A DNA stretch of 10,987 nucleotides from Candidatus Zhuqueibacterota bacterium (GTDB taxonomy: Bacteria; Zhuqueibacterota; Zhuqueibacteria; Residuimicrobiales; Krinioviventaceae). Positions 1 to 7,337 of this stretch are shown here, piece by piece; the stretch's first letter is position 1; each line of letters begins with the position of its first letter. The stretch lies in the NCBI GenBank assembly GCA_003854995.1, contig RQOI01000538.1, positions 1-10,987 on the forward strand. Reading direction: 5' to 3'. The position numbers and the translations under genes were made by a program. The notes below the pieces were generated by a model, which was not told the DNA's origin, made no database searches, and saw nothing but the letters and a program-made list of their open reading frames with translations.

Positions 1-2328
1 GAAAACCTGAGCCAACGCCTCCTCCAGATCGAACAGGACATTGAAGACTATCAGCAACGATCCGCAGCGCTGCAGGAAAAGCTGGCGAGCGTACGCCGCG
101 ACGAGCAGACAACTGCGAATGCGCTCGGTTCGTTACAGCAGCAATTTGACAACGCCTCTCTGCGGGTCGATGAGGCCAAATCGGCTTTGGATCGCTTGAA
201 TAAGGCGGAGCTGCAGGATCGAAATCGCATTGAGGTGCTGGAGAACAATGCGGCCATGATCCGCAAGGTGCTGGAAAATTATCAGGATTACCCGACCGGA
301 GTCCGTTTTCTGGCCACTCATTCTTCGGACAGTTTTCGCTCCGAGGGCACGGTGGCCAATGTGCTGCACGTGCAGCAACAACATCGGACGGCCATATCGG
401 CCGCGCTGGGCGACGCAGCAACCTATCTGATTGTGCAGGACAGCAAGGCGGCCTATGGCGGCATCGCGCTGTTACAGCAGGATCGGAAAGGCGTCGTTTC
501 TTTCCTCCCGCTCGAGTCGATTCATGATCACGTCGGCGAGCGGCCCGAGGTCGATGATCTGGGCGTCATCGGTTGGGCGGATGAGATCATCCGATGCGAT
601 GAGCGCTATGCGCCCATCATCTCCGCCCTTCTCGGCAATTTTCTGATCGTTCAGGACATTGAGACGGCAAACCGGATTTATCGCACCCTCTCATCGAGTC
701 GAATGAACCTGGTCACCCTGTCGGGTGAGGTGCTGGGCTATTGGGGTTTGATTCGCGGCGGCAGCTACAGCAAACGACAGTCGGATATCGTCGGGCGACA
801 GGAAGAGTTGCAGCAGTTCCTGCAGGAGATAGAAATGCTGCAGGAGACCGCTGGGCGTCGGTTGTCGCAAATTGTCGGACGGCAAGCGGATCAGGAGACG
901 GCGAAAAAACGGATTGAAGAGCTGGCAGCCGAGATCAAAAGAGTGACAAAAGAGTTGGGTGATATCCGAGTCACTCTGGGTCAGCTGGTCTTTGAAGAAC
1001 AGAGCATTGTAGACGCTGTGCAGCAGGAAGAGATGGAAAGAGGGCAGTTGCTCGATCGCGTCGGGCAGCTGGGACAAAATCTGAAATCGCAGGACAGCCA
1101 TACCCAGGCATTGTTGCAGAGACGGTCCGAACTATCCCGTCTTCTTTACGCTCAGGAAGAGGAACAGAGCGCCATAGAAGCGGAGCAGAACCAGATTGCG
1201 GAACGCGTGCAGGCTTTGCAGGTGAACGTGGCCACGTTACAGGGCGTATACGATTCATCGCAGCGCGAGAGCGATTCCGTACGCGCGCAAATGGTCGAAA
1301 TCAGCCGAATGATTGAGAGCCGGGATGGCGAAAACACGCGCGCTGGCAAAGAGATCGAAGAGCTGGAACAAGTGAATGAGGAATATGACGAGCGGATCAA
1401 TGCCTTAAAGTCGAGTTTGGCAGAATTGCAGGCACAGCTCGACAAACTCAAAGACGAGCAGTATGAGATCAACGTCAAGACGGGCGAGCAGGAAAAGCTG
1501 ATTCGAGCTTTACGGGACGAAAACCAGACACTCTCCGAGTCGGTGCATTCCATCGAACTGCGCATCTCTGAATTGAAAATGCGGGCGCGCAACCTGGCGG
1601 AGAGAATTCAGCAGGAGTACGATTTCCAGCTCAAGCGCGACAGCGCGCCGGGCGAGTTCGACGGCGAAGCACACCGCGCGCGCATCGAGGACATCAGAGA
1701 GCGTATCAAAGATATGGGCCTGGTGAATCTGCTGGCGTTGAAAGAATATGAACAAGAAAAAGAACGATTCGACTTTTTGGCCAGCCAACGGGCCGATTTG
1801 CTCAAAGCCCGGCAAAATTTGATCGAGACGATCGATATCATCAATAAAACGGCGCGGGAAAAGTTTCTCGAAACTTTTGAGAGCATTCAGAAGAATTTTG
1901 CCAGCGTCTTCAAGACGTTTTTTGAAGGAGGCCGCGCCAGCCTCATCCTGCGCGAGGGCAACGATCCGCTGGAGGCCGATATCGATATCTATGCCGCTCC
2001 GGGCGGCAAAAAACCGATCTCTCTGCAATTATTGTCCGGCGGCGAAAAATCACTGACCGCAGTGTCGCTTTTATTTGCCATTTACCTGGTCAAACCAAGT
2101 CCGTTTTGCATCTTTGATGAAGTGGATGCTCCGCTCGACGACAAAAATGTCCAGCGCTTTGCCAATGCGCTGCAAGAATATACCCAGAATACACAATTCA
2201 TCGTTGTAACCCATAACAAACTGACGATGCGCGCTGCTGATCAGCTCTATGGCGTCACCATGCAGGAAGAAGGCGTCTCGCAAGTTGTCTCCGTCAAATT
2301 TGAATCTGCTCAGCACTATGCCGCATAA
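1..2328 (+). CDS. smc: Chromosome segregation protein SMC, C-terminal part (5' end outside window)
   Basis: SMC is a coiled-coil ATPase that dimerises at its hinge and, with ScpA and ScpB, organises and helps segregate the chromosome. The frame is open from base 1, so this is the last 775 residues; the N-terminal head with Walker A and the first coiled coil lie upstream. Visible residues 1-95 are coiled coil. Residues about 100-255 are the hinge, with the typical AALG, SFLPLE and a final RGGS. Residues about 258-600 are a long Q/E/R-rich coiled coil. The C-terminal head then carries the ABC signature LSGGEKS (678-684), Walker B with D-loop FDEVDAPLDD (D706, E707) and the switch His in VVTHNK (H738). 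An internal TTG at 187 is not the start. Normal SMC length is about 1,150-1,200 residues, so roughly a third is missing because of the window edge. Identification is secure; the hinge and both head motifs agree. Confidence 0.97.
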   Translation, partial: ENLSQRLLQIEQDIEDYQQRSAALQEKLASVRRDEQTTANALGSLQQQFDNASLRVDEAKSALDRLNKAELQDRNRIEVLENNAAMIRKVLENYQDYPTGVRFLATHSSDSFRSEGTVANVLHVQQQHRTAISAALGDAATYLIVQDSKAAYGGIALLQQDRKGVVSFLPLESIHDHVGERPEVDDLGVIGWADEIIRCDERYAPIISALLGNFLIVQDIETANRIYRTLSSSRMNLVTLSGEVLGYWGLIRGGSYSKRQSDIVGRQEELQQFLQEIEMLQETAGRRLSQIVGRQADQETAKKRIEELAAEIKRVTKELGDIRVTLGQLVFEEQSIVDAVQQEEMERGQLLDRVGQLGQNLKSQDSHTQALLQRRSELSRLLYAQEEEQSAIEAEQNQIAERVQALQVNVATLQGVYDSSQRESDSVRAQMVEISRMIESRDGENTRAGKEIEELEQVNEEYDERINALKSSLAELQAQLDKLKDEQYEINVKTGEQEKLIRALRDENQTLSESVHSIELRISELKMRARNLAERIQQEYDFQLKRDSAPGEFDGEAHRARIEDIRERIKDMGLVNLLALKEYEQEKERFDFLASQRADLLKARQNLIETIDIINKTAREKFLETFESIQKNFASVFKTFFEGGRASLILREGNDPLEADIDIYAAPGGKKPISLQLLSGGEKSLTAVSLLFAIYLVKPSPFCIFDEVDAPLDDKNVQRFANALQEYTQNTQFIVVTHNKLTMRAADQLYGVTMQEEGVSQVVSVKFESAQHYAA

Positions 2329-2343
2329 TACTCTTTTCCAGTC

Positions 2344-2349
2344 AGGAGG
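2344..2349 (+). promoter_or_regulatory. Ribosome-binding site that fixes the start of the GWxTD gene
   Basis: A perfect AGGAGG lies four bases before the ATG at 2354. It decides between that start and an upstream in-frame start at 2249 inside smc. The ATG at 2354 also puts a signal peptide exactly at the N terminus. Confidence 0.8.
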
Positions 2350-2353
2350 TCCT

Positions 2354-3808
2354 ATGAAAACCTCGTTTTTATTCATTGCCCTGTTGCTGGCCGCACCAGT
2401 GCTCTTTATCCTGGCCCAGGAGACGGCGCCTCTTGACAGCGTCGCGCAAGAACCGGAACAAAGAAAATTCAGCTTTACGGCCGATTGGAACAGATTTCAG
2501 GCCGCCGATACCCTCATTTACCTCGAGTACACGGCCGCTATTGCGCGCACCGTGCTGACCTATCAAAAGCAGGAAAACGGTTCCTACGCTGCCGAGATTC
2601 TCGTCGAGTCGCATATTTCGAGCAATGACTCTGTGCTCTATGCCAAAAACTGGCGCGCCCGCGATATCATCGACTCGATGGATAGCGAATCCATGAGCCT
2701 GGTCATACCGATCATCAACTATTTCATGGTGCCCCCTGGCGACTATTTTCTCGAACTGAAGGTGACCGACCAGTTCGGCGATAATCGAGCTCAGAGTATC
2801 AAATTTCAAGTCACCACCACTGCATTCGCTGGTGGCTTGTCCATCAGCGATACGCAGCTGGCGACGTCCATTCAACGCGATGATGCGGAGAACGCTTTCA
2901 ATAAAAATGGCTATAAGGTCATGCCAAATCCAAGCTCTGTCTTTGGCATCGGCTTGCCCATTCTCTATACCTATAATGAGATTTACAACCTCGTGGATGG
3001 CACGTCGGAGGAGGGGCAAAAATATACCGTGTCATACCATATCCTCGACAATGACGGCAATGAGGTGAAAAAATTTCCCGATCGCGTCCGAAACAAGCCG
3101 GGCCGTTCATCCGTGGCTGTCAATAATCTGAATGTCGTCACGCTTGTCTCCGGCACTTATACGCTGCAGGTCAGTGTGACCGATCATGAGAATAACCAGA
3201 CGGCCACGACCGCGCGCAAATTTTTTGTCTACCGCCAGGACGATTTTGCGGAGGGCGGCGCTGCTTTTCAAAAAGTAGCGGACGACAGGAGTGAAGGCAG
3301 CGGCAGTCCCGGTCTGGATGCAAGCCGCTATGACAGTATGACTGAAGAAGAGCTGGACCTCGAGTTCGATCAGGCCAAGTATGTCGCCGAACGTGAGGAG
3401 GTGCGCACATGGGGAAGACTCAATCTGGACGGCAAACGTGAATATATCAAGGAATTTTGGGCAAAGCGAGATGAGACGTCCGGTACGCCGGAGAATGAAT
3501 TCAAAACCGATTATCTCAATCGCGTGCAGCTGGTGAATCAGATGTTTCGCGGCACTTTCACCGAGGGCTGGAAGAGCGATCGGGGACGCGTCATGCTGGT
3601 TTACGGAAAACCGGATGAAATCGAGCGATTTCCGTCCAGCAGCGATACAAAAGAATATCACTACTGGCACTATTATGCCATTCAGGGCGGTGTGCAGTTC
3701 ATCTTTGTCGATAAAAGAGGTATGAACGATCTGGAATTGGTGCACTCGACGGCGCGTGGCGAACTCTATGACACTGATTGGCAGCGCTGGATCGATCCGA
3801 ACTATTAA
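2354..3808 (+). CDS. Secreted GWxTD domain-containing protein of unknown function
   Basis: This is a 484-residue exported protein with no established biochemical role. The N terminus is a classical signal peptide: Lys2, a hydrophobic core at residues 5-20, and a likely cleavage near A21/Q22. There is no lipobox cysteine, so it is not an obvious lipoprotein. Residues about 35-330 look beta-rich, with phrases such as GDYFLELKVTD and GTYTLQVSVTD that resemble Ig-like or bacterial surface-protein sandwiches. Residues about 353-470 form the GWxTD domain: WGRLNLDGK at 353, then GWKSD at 405-409 (Ser where the family name has Thr), then GRVMLVYGKPDEIE, then a YHYWHYY segment and VQFIFVDKRG. The C terminus has no further domain. 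It starts 25 bases after smc with a strong ribosome-binding site, so it is probably cotranscribed, although a functional link to SMC is not implied. Periplasmic or cell-surface location is inferred from the signal peptide. Confidence 0.85.
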   Translation: MKTSFLFIALLLAAPVLFILAQETAPLDSVAQEPEQRKFSFTADWNRFQAADTLIYLEYTAAIARTVLTYQKQENGSYAAEILVESHISSNDSVLYAKNWRARDIIDSMDSESMSLVIPIINYFMVPPGDYFLELKVTDQFGDNRAQSIKFQVTTTAFAGGLSISDTQLATSIQRDDAENAFNKNGYKVMPNPSSVFGIGLPILYTYNEIYNLVDGTSEEGQKYTVSYHILDNDGNEVKKFPDRVRNKPGRSSVAVNNLNVVTLVSGTYTLQVSVTDHENNQTATTARKFFVYRQDDFAEGGAAFQKVADDRSEGSGSPGLDASRYDSMTEEELDLEFDQAKYVAEREEVRTWGRLNLDGKREYIKEFWAKRDETSGTPENEFKTDYLNRVQLVNQMFRGTFTEGWKSDRGRVMLVYGKPDEIERFPSSSDTKEYHYWHYYAIQGGVQFIFVDKRGMNDLELVHSTARGELYDTDWQRWIDPNY

Positions 3809-3980
3809 ATTTTGCTCCTGGCAGCGGCTTTATTCGGCCAGGACAACTGTCGGCCGATTGGGCCATCAGGATGGATAAAAAAATGTTGGTAATGAGCTGC
3901 CAAGCGGTTATATTAGTGGGGAGTGGCATAGAGCGGAGCTAAACCATCTGCAACGTTTGGTGATAATTAGGGAGAGAGCA
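3809..3980. other. Gap before glgC with weak hairpins and a candidate promoter
   Basis: This 172-base stretch has no gene. Two mutually exclusive short stems are visible. TCCTGGC (3816-3822) can pair with GCCAGGA (3837-3843), and TCGGCC (3834-3839) can pair with GGCCGA (3852-3857). Neither is followed by a T run, so neither is a convincing intrinsic terminator. The change of function from the GWxTD gene to glgC, and the promoter-like boxes at 3886-3914, suggest that a new transcription unit starts here. Confidence 0.4.
3886..3914 (+). promoter_or_regulatory. Candidate sigma70-type promoter for glgC
   Basis: TTGGTA (3886-3891, four of six to TTGACA) and TATATT (3909-3914, five of six to TATAAT) are separated by 17 bases. 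The expected transcript start near 3921 would leave a leader of about 60 bases before the glgC ATG. The match is to the Escherichia coli-type consensus. The host's own promoter consensus is unknown, so this is only a candidate. Confidence 0.35.
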
Positions 3981-5273
3981 ATGCGAGCAGTTGTGGCTAT
4001 TATTCTCGGGGGAGGCCGAGGATCACGCCTATATCCTCTGACAAAACTTCGCGCCAAACCCGCCGTACCCATTGCAGGCAAATATCGACTGATTGACATC
4101 CCGGTGAGCAATTGCATCAACTCCGGGGTCAGTAAGATCTATGTCCTGACTCAGTTCAATTCAGCATCTCTCAATCGACACCTCAGCCTCACCTACAACT
4201 TTGGGCCGTTTTCCGAAGGATTCGTTGAAGTCCTCGCCGCACAGCAGACTCCGGATAGTGAGGCGTGGTTCCAGGGCACGGCGGATGCGGTTCGACGGGT
4301 CATGCGGCATGTGCTGGATTATGAAGCGACAGAATATCTCGTGCTTGGCGGCGATCATCTCTATCGCATGGATTATCGCGCCTTCATCACTTATCACCGC
4401 AAAGAGAATGCAGATTTGACTATACCGGTCATCGCCGTTGATGAAGAACGGGCCGCAGGATTCGGATTGATGAAGACCGATGAACAAAACAATATCATCG
4501 ATTTTCGCGAAAAACCCACCGGCGATGCCCTGAAAAGTATGAAGGTGGATACGACCAGGCTGGGTCTGGATGAGAAAGAAGCGGAGCGCCGTCCTTACAT
4601 CGCTTCCATGGGCATTTATGCTTTCAAGAGCAGCGTCATGCAAAAGCTGCTGGAGCAGGATCCGGGCCAACGGGATTTTGGCAGAGAGATCGTTCCTACC
4701 GCCATCAAGGACTATAAAGTCAAAAGCTATCTTTTCGATGATTATTGGGAGGACATTGGCACAATCGATGCTTTTTTCAAGGCGAACATGGCGCTCGTCA
4801 AATATCCCAAACCCACTTTTTCGTTTTATCACCCGAATGCCCCCATCTATACGCGACAGCGTTTTCTGCCACCATGCAAATTTGTCAATACGGAGATTGT
4901 CGAGTCACTGATATCTGAGGGCTGCATCATCAGTAAAGCCAAGATCAGCAAATCGATCATTGGCGTTCGAACGCCCATCGACGAAGGGTGCGAAATAAAT
5001 GAATGCCTTCTCATGGGGTGCGATTTTTTTCAATTTTATCCGGATCGTCGCTCTGATGTGAAGGCGGGACTCGTGCCGACAGGGATCGGCAAAAACACCA
5101 TCATCAATAAAGCGATCATTGACAAAAACGCGCGCATCGGCAGAAACGTGCGAATCATCAATAAGGAGGGTGCGGTTGTTGACGGTTCGCATGAGGCGGA
5201 GGGATGGTGCATCTGCGATGGTATCGTCGTCGTCCTAAAAGATGCGATCATTCCGGATAACACCGTGATCTAG
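3981..5273 (+). CDS. glgC: Glucose-1-phosphate adenylyltransferase (ADP-glucose pyrophosphorylase)
   Basis: It makes ADP-glucose and pyrophosphate from ATP and glucose 1-phosphate, the committed step of bacterial glycogen synthesis, in the cytoplasm. The 430-residue protein has the normal family length. The N-terminal nucleotidyltransferase fold carries GGGRGSRLYPLT at 10-21, the metal-binding Asp in GGDHLYRMD (D125), and the sugar-phosphate-binding Lys in FREKP (K178). DYWEDIGTIDAFF follows. The C-terminal left-handed beta-helix includes ISEGCI, IIGVRTPI and AIIDKNARIGRNVRI, and ends in GIVVVLKDAIIPD. The wording from DYWEDIGT onward resembles cyanobacterial and plant enzymes more than the E. 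coli type. I chose the ATG at 3981 because GGGAGAG (3969-3975) lies just upstream and the family begins directly with the nucleotide-binding strand; an in-frame GTG at 3957 would add eight uncharacteristic residues. No glycogen synthase or branching enzyme gene is nearby. Confidence 0.95.
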   Translation: MRAVVAIILGGGRGSRLYPLTKLRAKPAVPIAGKYRLIDIPVSNCINSGVSKIYVLTQFNSASLNRHLSLTYNFGPFSEGFVEVLAAQQTPDSEAWFQGTADAVRRVMRHVLDYEATEYLVLGGDHLYRMDYRAFITYHRKENADLTIPVIAVDEERAAGFGLMKTDEQNNIIDFREKPTGDALKSMKVDTTRLGLDEKEAERRPYIASMGIYAFKSSVMQKLLEQDPGQRDFGREIVPTAIKDYKVKSYLFDDYWEDIGTIDAFFKANMALVKYPKPTFSFYHPNAPIYTRQRFLPPCKFVNTEIVESLISEGCIISKAKISKSIIGVRTPIDEGCEINECLLMGCDFFQFYPDRRSDVKAGLVPTGIGKNTIINKAIIDKNARIGRNVRIINKEGAVVDGSHEAEGWCICDGIVVVLKDAIIPDNTVI

Positions 5274-5297
5274 ATCGCAGCAGCCGCATGTCAGCTC

Positions 5298-5303
5298 TAT
5301 AAT
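5298..5303 (+). promoter_or_regulatory. Candidate -10 box for hflKC
   Basis: A perfect TATAAT lies in the 67-base gap between glgC and hflK, 43 bases before the hflK ATG. The region about 17 bases upstream (5275-5280, TCGCAG) is a poor -35 match with three of six bases. A start near 5310 would leave a short leader containing AAGGA (5326-5330). hflKC may have its own promoter, or may simply be read through from glgC. Confidence 0.3.
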
Positions 5304-5340
5304 TTTGCTCGATGATTAACTCTGAAAGGACAATCCAATC

Positions 5341-6324
5341 ATGAAACGACGCGTCATAAATATCGGCGGCGAGCAAATCGAGCTGATGATGCCGGAAAAA
5401 CGCATTCTTCTGTTCATCACTATTGGCATTATTGCGGCGTTGATGGTGTTTTCCTCTGTTTATACCATCGACGCCGACGAAGTGGGCGTCATTCAGCGAT
5501 TTGGCAGGTATGTCAAGACCACAGATCCGGGCTTGAATTTCAAGGTGCCCTGGGGCATTGAAACAGTGAAAAAGGTCAAGGTGCAACGGGTGTTCAAGGA
5601 GGAATTCGGTTTCCGCACAGTGAGCTCGGGTGTGCGAAGCGAGTACTCGGATGCAGATTTTTCCAGCGAATCCCTCATGTTGACCGGTGATCTGAACGCT
5701 GCGCTGGTCGAATGGATTGTTCAATATCGTATCAAAGATCCCGTAGCCTATCTCTTCAAAGTCCGTGATGTCGAAAAGACGATTCGCTATGTGTCCGAAT
5801 CCATCATGCGCCAGGTCGTGGGTGACAACAGCGTGGATGAAGTCATCACCGTTCGCCGACAGGACATTGCGCCCGAGGTGAAAGAACTCATGCAGACGCT
5901 GCTGGACGAATATGAGACGGGGATAGATATTATAACGGTCAATCTGCAGGATGTCAATCCGCCGAAAAAGGTGCAACCGGCTTTCAATGAAGTGAATGAG
6001 GCGGAGCAGGAGAGGGAGCGGATTGTCAACGAGGCACTGCAGGCGTACAACAGTGCCATCCCCAAGGCCCGGGGTGAAGCTGAGCAACAAATACTTGAAG
6101 CCGAAGGCTATGCTACGAATCGCATCAACCGGGCGATGGGCGACGCCGAGAAATTTATCGCGGTGTGGCGCGAGTACAACAAGGCGCAGGATGTGACCAA
6201 GAGGCGTCTCTATCTGGAGATGATGCAGGATGTTTTGCCAAAACTGGATAAAAAGTACATCGTTGATGAGGATCTCAAGTCGTTTCTCCCCCTTCTTCAA
6301 CTCGAGAGAGGAGGCGCAAAATGA
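5341..6324 (+). CDS. hflK: FtsH protease activity modulator HflK
   Basis: HflK is a membrane-anchored band-7/SPFH protein that, with HflC, assembles around the FtsH AAA protease and controls its access to substrates. The 327-residue protein has a short polar N terminus, one transmembrane segment (about residues 22-43) and then a periplasmic SPFH domain starting DADEVGVIQRFGRYVK. A coiled coil follows (roughly 215-290), with EAEQERERIVNEALQAYN and AEGYATNRINRA. The HflK-typical tail contains TKRRLYLEMMQDVLP. It lacks the long Gly/Gln-rich cytoplasmic N-terminal extension of the 419-residue E. coli protein, as in many non-proteobacterial HflK proteins. AAGGA at 5326-5330 supports the ATG at 5341. 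Its stop overlaps the hflC start (ATGA), so translation of the two is probably coupled. No ftsH gene is in the window. Confidence 0.94.
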   Translation: MKRRVINIGGEQIELMMPEKRILLFITIGIIAALMVFSSVYTIDADEVGVIQRFGRYVKTTDPGLNFKVPWGIETVKKVKVQRVFKEEFGFRTVSSGVRSEYSDADFSSESLMLTGDLNAALVEWIVQYRIKDPVAYLFKVRDVEKTIRYVSESIMRQVVGDNSVDEVITVRRQDIAPEVKELMQTLLDEYETGIDIITVNLQDVNPPKKVQPAFNEVNEAEQERERIVNEALQAYNSAIPKARGEAEQQILEAEGYATNRINRAMGDAEKFIAVWREYNKAQDVTKRRLYLEMMQDVLPKLDKKYIVDEDLKSFLPLLQLERGGAK

Positions 6325-7262
6325 GAAATCCAAAGCTGCCGTTCCTCGTCGTTCTCATTTTTATTGGCGTCATCCTCATTTCGCAAACGCTGTACACTGT
6401 GGATGAGACCGAACAGGTCATCATCACCATGTTCGGCGAACCGCGCGGCGAGCCGATCCAGAACGCCGGCCTGCATCTCAAGCTGCCGTTCATCCATAAA
6501 GCCATCTTTTTTGAAAAGCGCATCATGGAATGGGATGGCAATCAAAACGAGATTCCAACCTCTGATAAAAGATATCTTCTGGTGGATACCTTTGCGCGCT
6601 GGCGCATCATCGATCCGCTCAAATATTTTCAGTCAGTGAACAACGAAGACAAGGCGCAAAGCCGGCTGGATGACCTTATCGACGGCATAACGCGCGACTA
6701 TATCAGCAAAAACCTGCTCATCGAAGTGGTGCGCAGCTCCAATCGGGAGATGGAGATTTCAACCGAAGGGGAGACGAGCACAACTGCTGCAGCAGATTCG
6801 CTGAAAATTCGCCTGGGACGTCTGGCCATCACAGACGCTATTTTGGCAGAGGTGCAAAAAATCGTGCCGCAGTACGGCATAGAAATGATGGACATACGCA
6901 TAAAGCAGGTGAATTACAATCATGACGTGCGAGAAAAGGTGTTCGATCGCATGATCTCCGAACGCCAACGGATCGCTCAGCTGTATCGTTCCGAGGGCAT
7001 GGGACGCAAGGCGCAAATCGAAGGCAAGATGCAAAAAGAGCTCAACCAGATAGAGTCCGAGGCTTATCGAGCCGCACAGCAAATCACGGGCAAAGCCGAT
7101 GCAGAAGCGACGCAGATCTATGCTGAAGCATTCTCTCGTGATCCTGAATTTTATTCTTTGCTCAGGACACTGGAGAGCTATCGACAAACGATTGACACAT
7201 CGAGTACGCTCATCTTGAGCACGGATTCTGAATATCTTAAATATCTCAAACGGGGCAGATGA
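6321..7262 (+). CDS. hflC: Protease modulator HflC
   Basis: HflC is the partner of HflK in the membrane complex that regulates FtsH. The 313-residue protein has one N-terminal transmembrane segment (about residues 6-24) and an SPFH domain beginning TVDETEQVIITMFGEPRG. A basic, coiled-coil region with MISERQRIAQLYRSEGMG follows. The HflC-typical C terminus contains SRDPEFYSLLRTLESY and STDSEYLKYL. Its ATG overlaps the hflK stop by four bases. AGGAGG (6309-6314), six bases before the start and inside the hflK coding sequence, gives independent initiation strength. Equal dosage with HflK fits the alternating hetero-oligomer known for this complex. Identification rests on motif order and on the HflK neighbour. 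Confidence 0.94.
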   Translation: MRNPKLPFLVVLIFIGVILISQTLYTVDETEQVIITMFGEPRGEPIQNAGLHLKLPFIHKAIFFEKRIMEWDGNQNEIPTSDKRYLLVDTFARWRIIDPLKYFQSVNNEDKAQSRLDDLIDGITRDYISKNLLIEVVRSSNREMEISTEGETSTTAAADSLKIRLGRLAITDAILAEVQKIVPQYGIEMMDIRIKQVNYNHDVREKVFDRMISERQRIAQLYRSEGMGRKAQIEGKMQKELNQIESEAYRAAQQITGKADAEATQIYAEAFSRDPEFYSLLRTLESYRQTIDTSSTLILSTDSEYLKYLKRGR

Positions 7263-7270
7263 GAAGAGAT

Positions 7271-7312
7271 AGAGGCTTGTCTTTGCAGGAGCCTCTCGGC
7301 GGTTTGCTGCCG
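7271..7312 (+). other. Two adjoining hairpins between hflC and the GalU-like gene
   Basis: The first stem pairs AGAGGCT (7271-7277) with AGCCTCT (7290-7296) across a 12-base loop. The second begins at the next base: CGGCGG (7297-7302) pairs with CTGCCG (7307-7312), with one G-U pair and a TTTG loop. No T run follows, so this is not a standard intrinsic terminator. It starts nine bases after the hflC stop and ends 25 bases before the next ATG. It could protect the hflKC 3' end or modulate readthrough or translation of the next gene. The function is unproven. Confidence 0.45.
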
Positions 7313-7337
7313 TGGCAAAAGGGAGTGCAAAAGGGCG

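Noticed and set aside
2249..2353. N-terminal extension of the GWxTD protein inside smc
   Set aside because: It would bury the signal peptide and ignore the perfect AGGAGG just before the ATG at 2354.
3816..3843. Terminator hairpin after the GWxTD gene
   Set aside because: The stem is seven pairs with a 14-base loop and no T run follows, so it does not meet the usual intrinsic terminator form.
3957..3980. Earlier GTG start for GlgC
   Set aside because: It adds eight residues before the conserved first strand and lacks support; a purine-rich ribosome site precedes the ATG at 3981.
5248..6333. Long minus-strand open frame of 361 codons opposite hflK
   Set aside because: It is antisense to a well-supported HflK, has low-complexity shadow composition and no family motifs.
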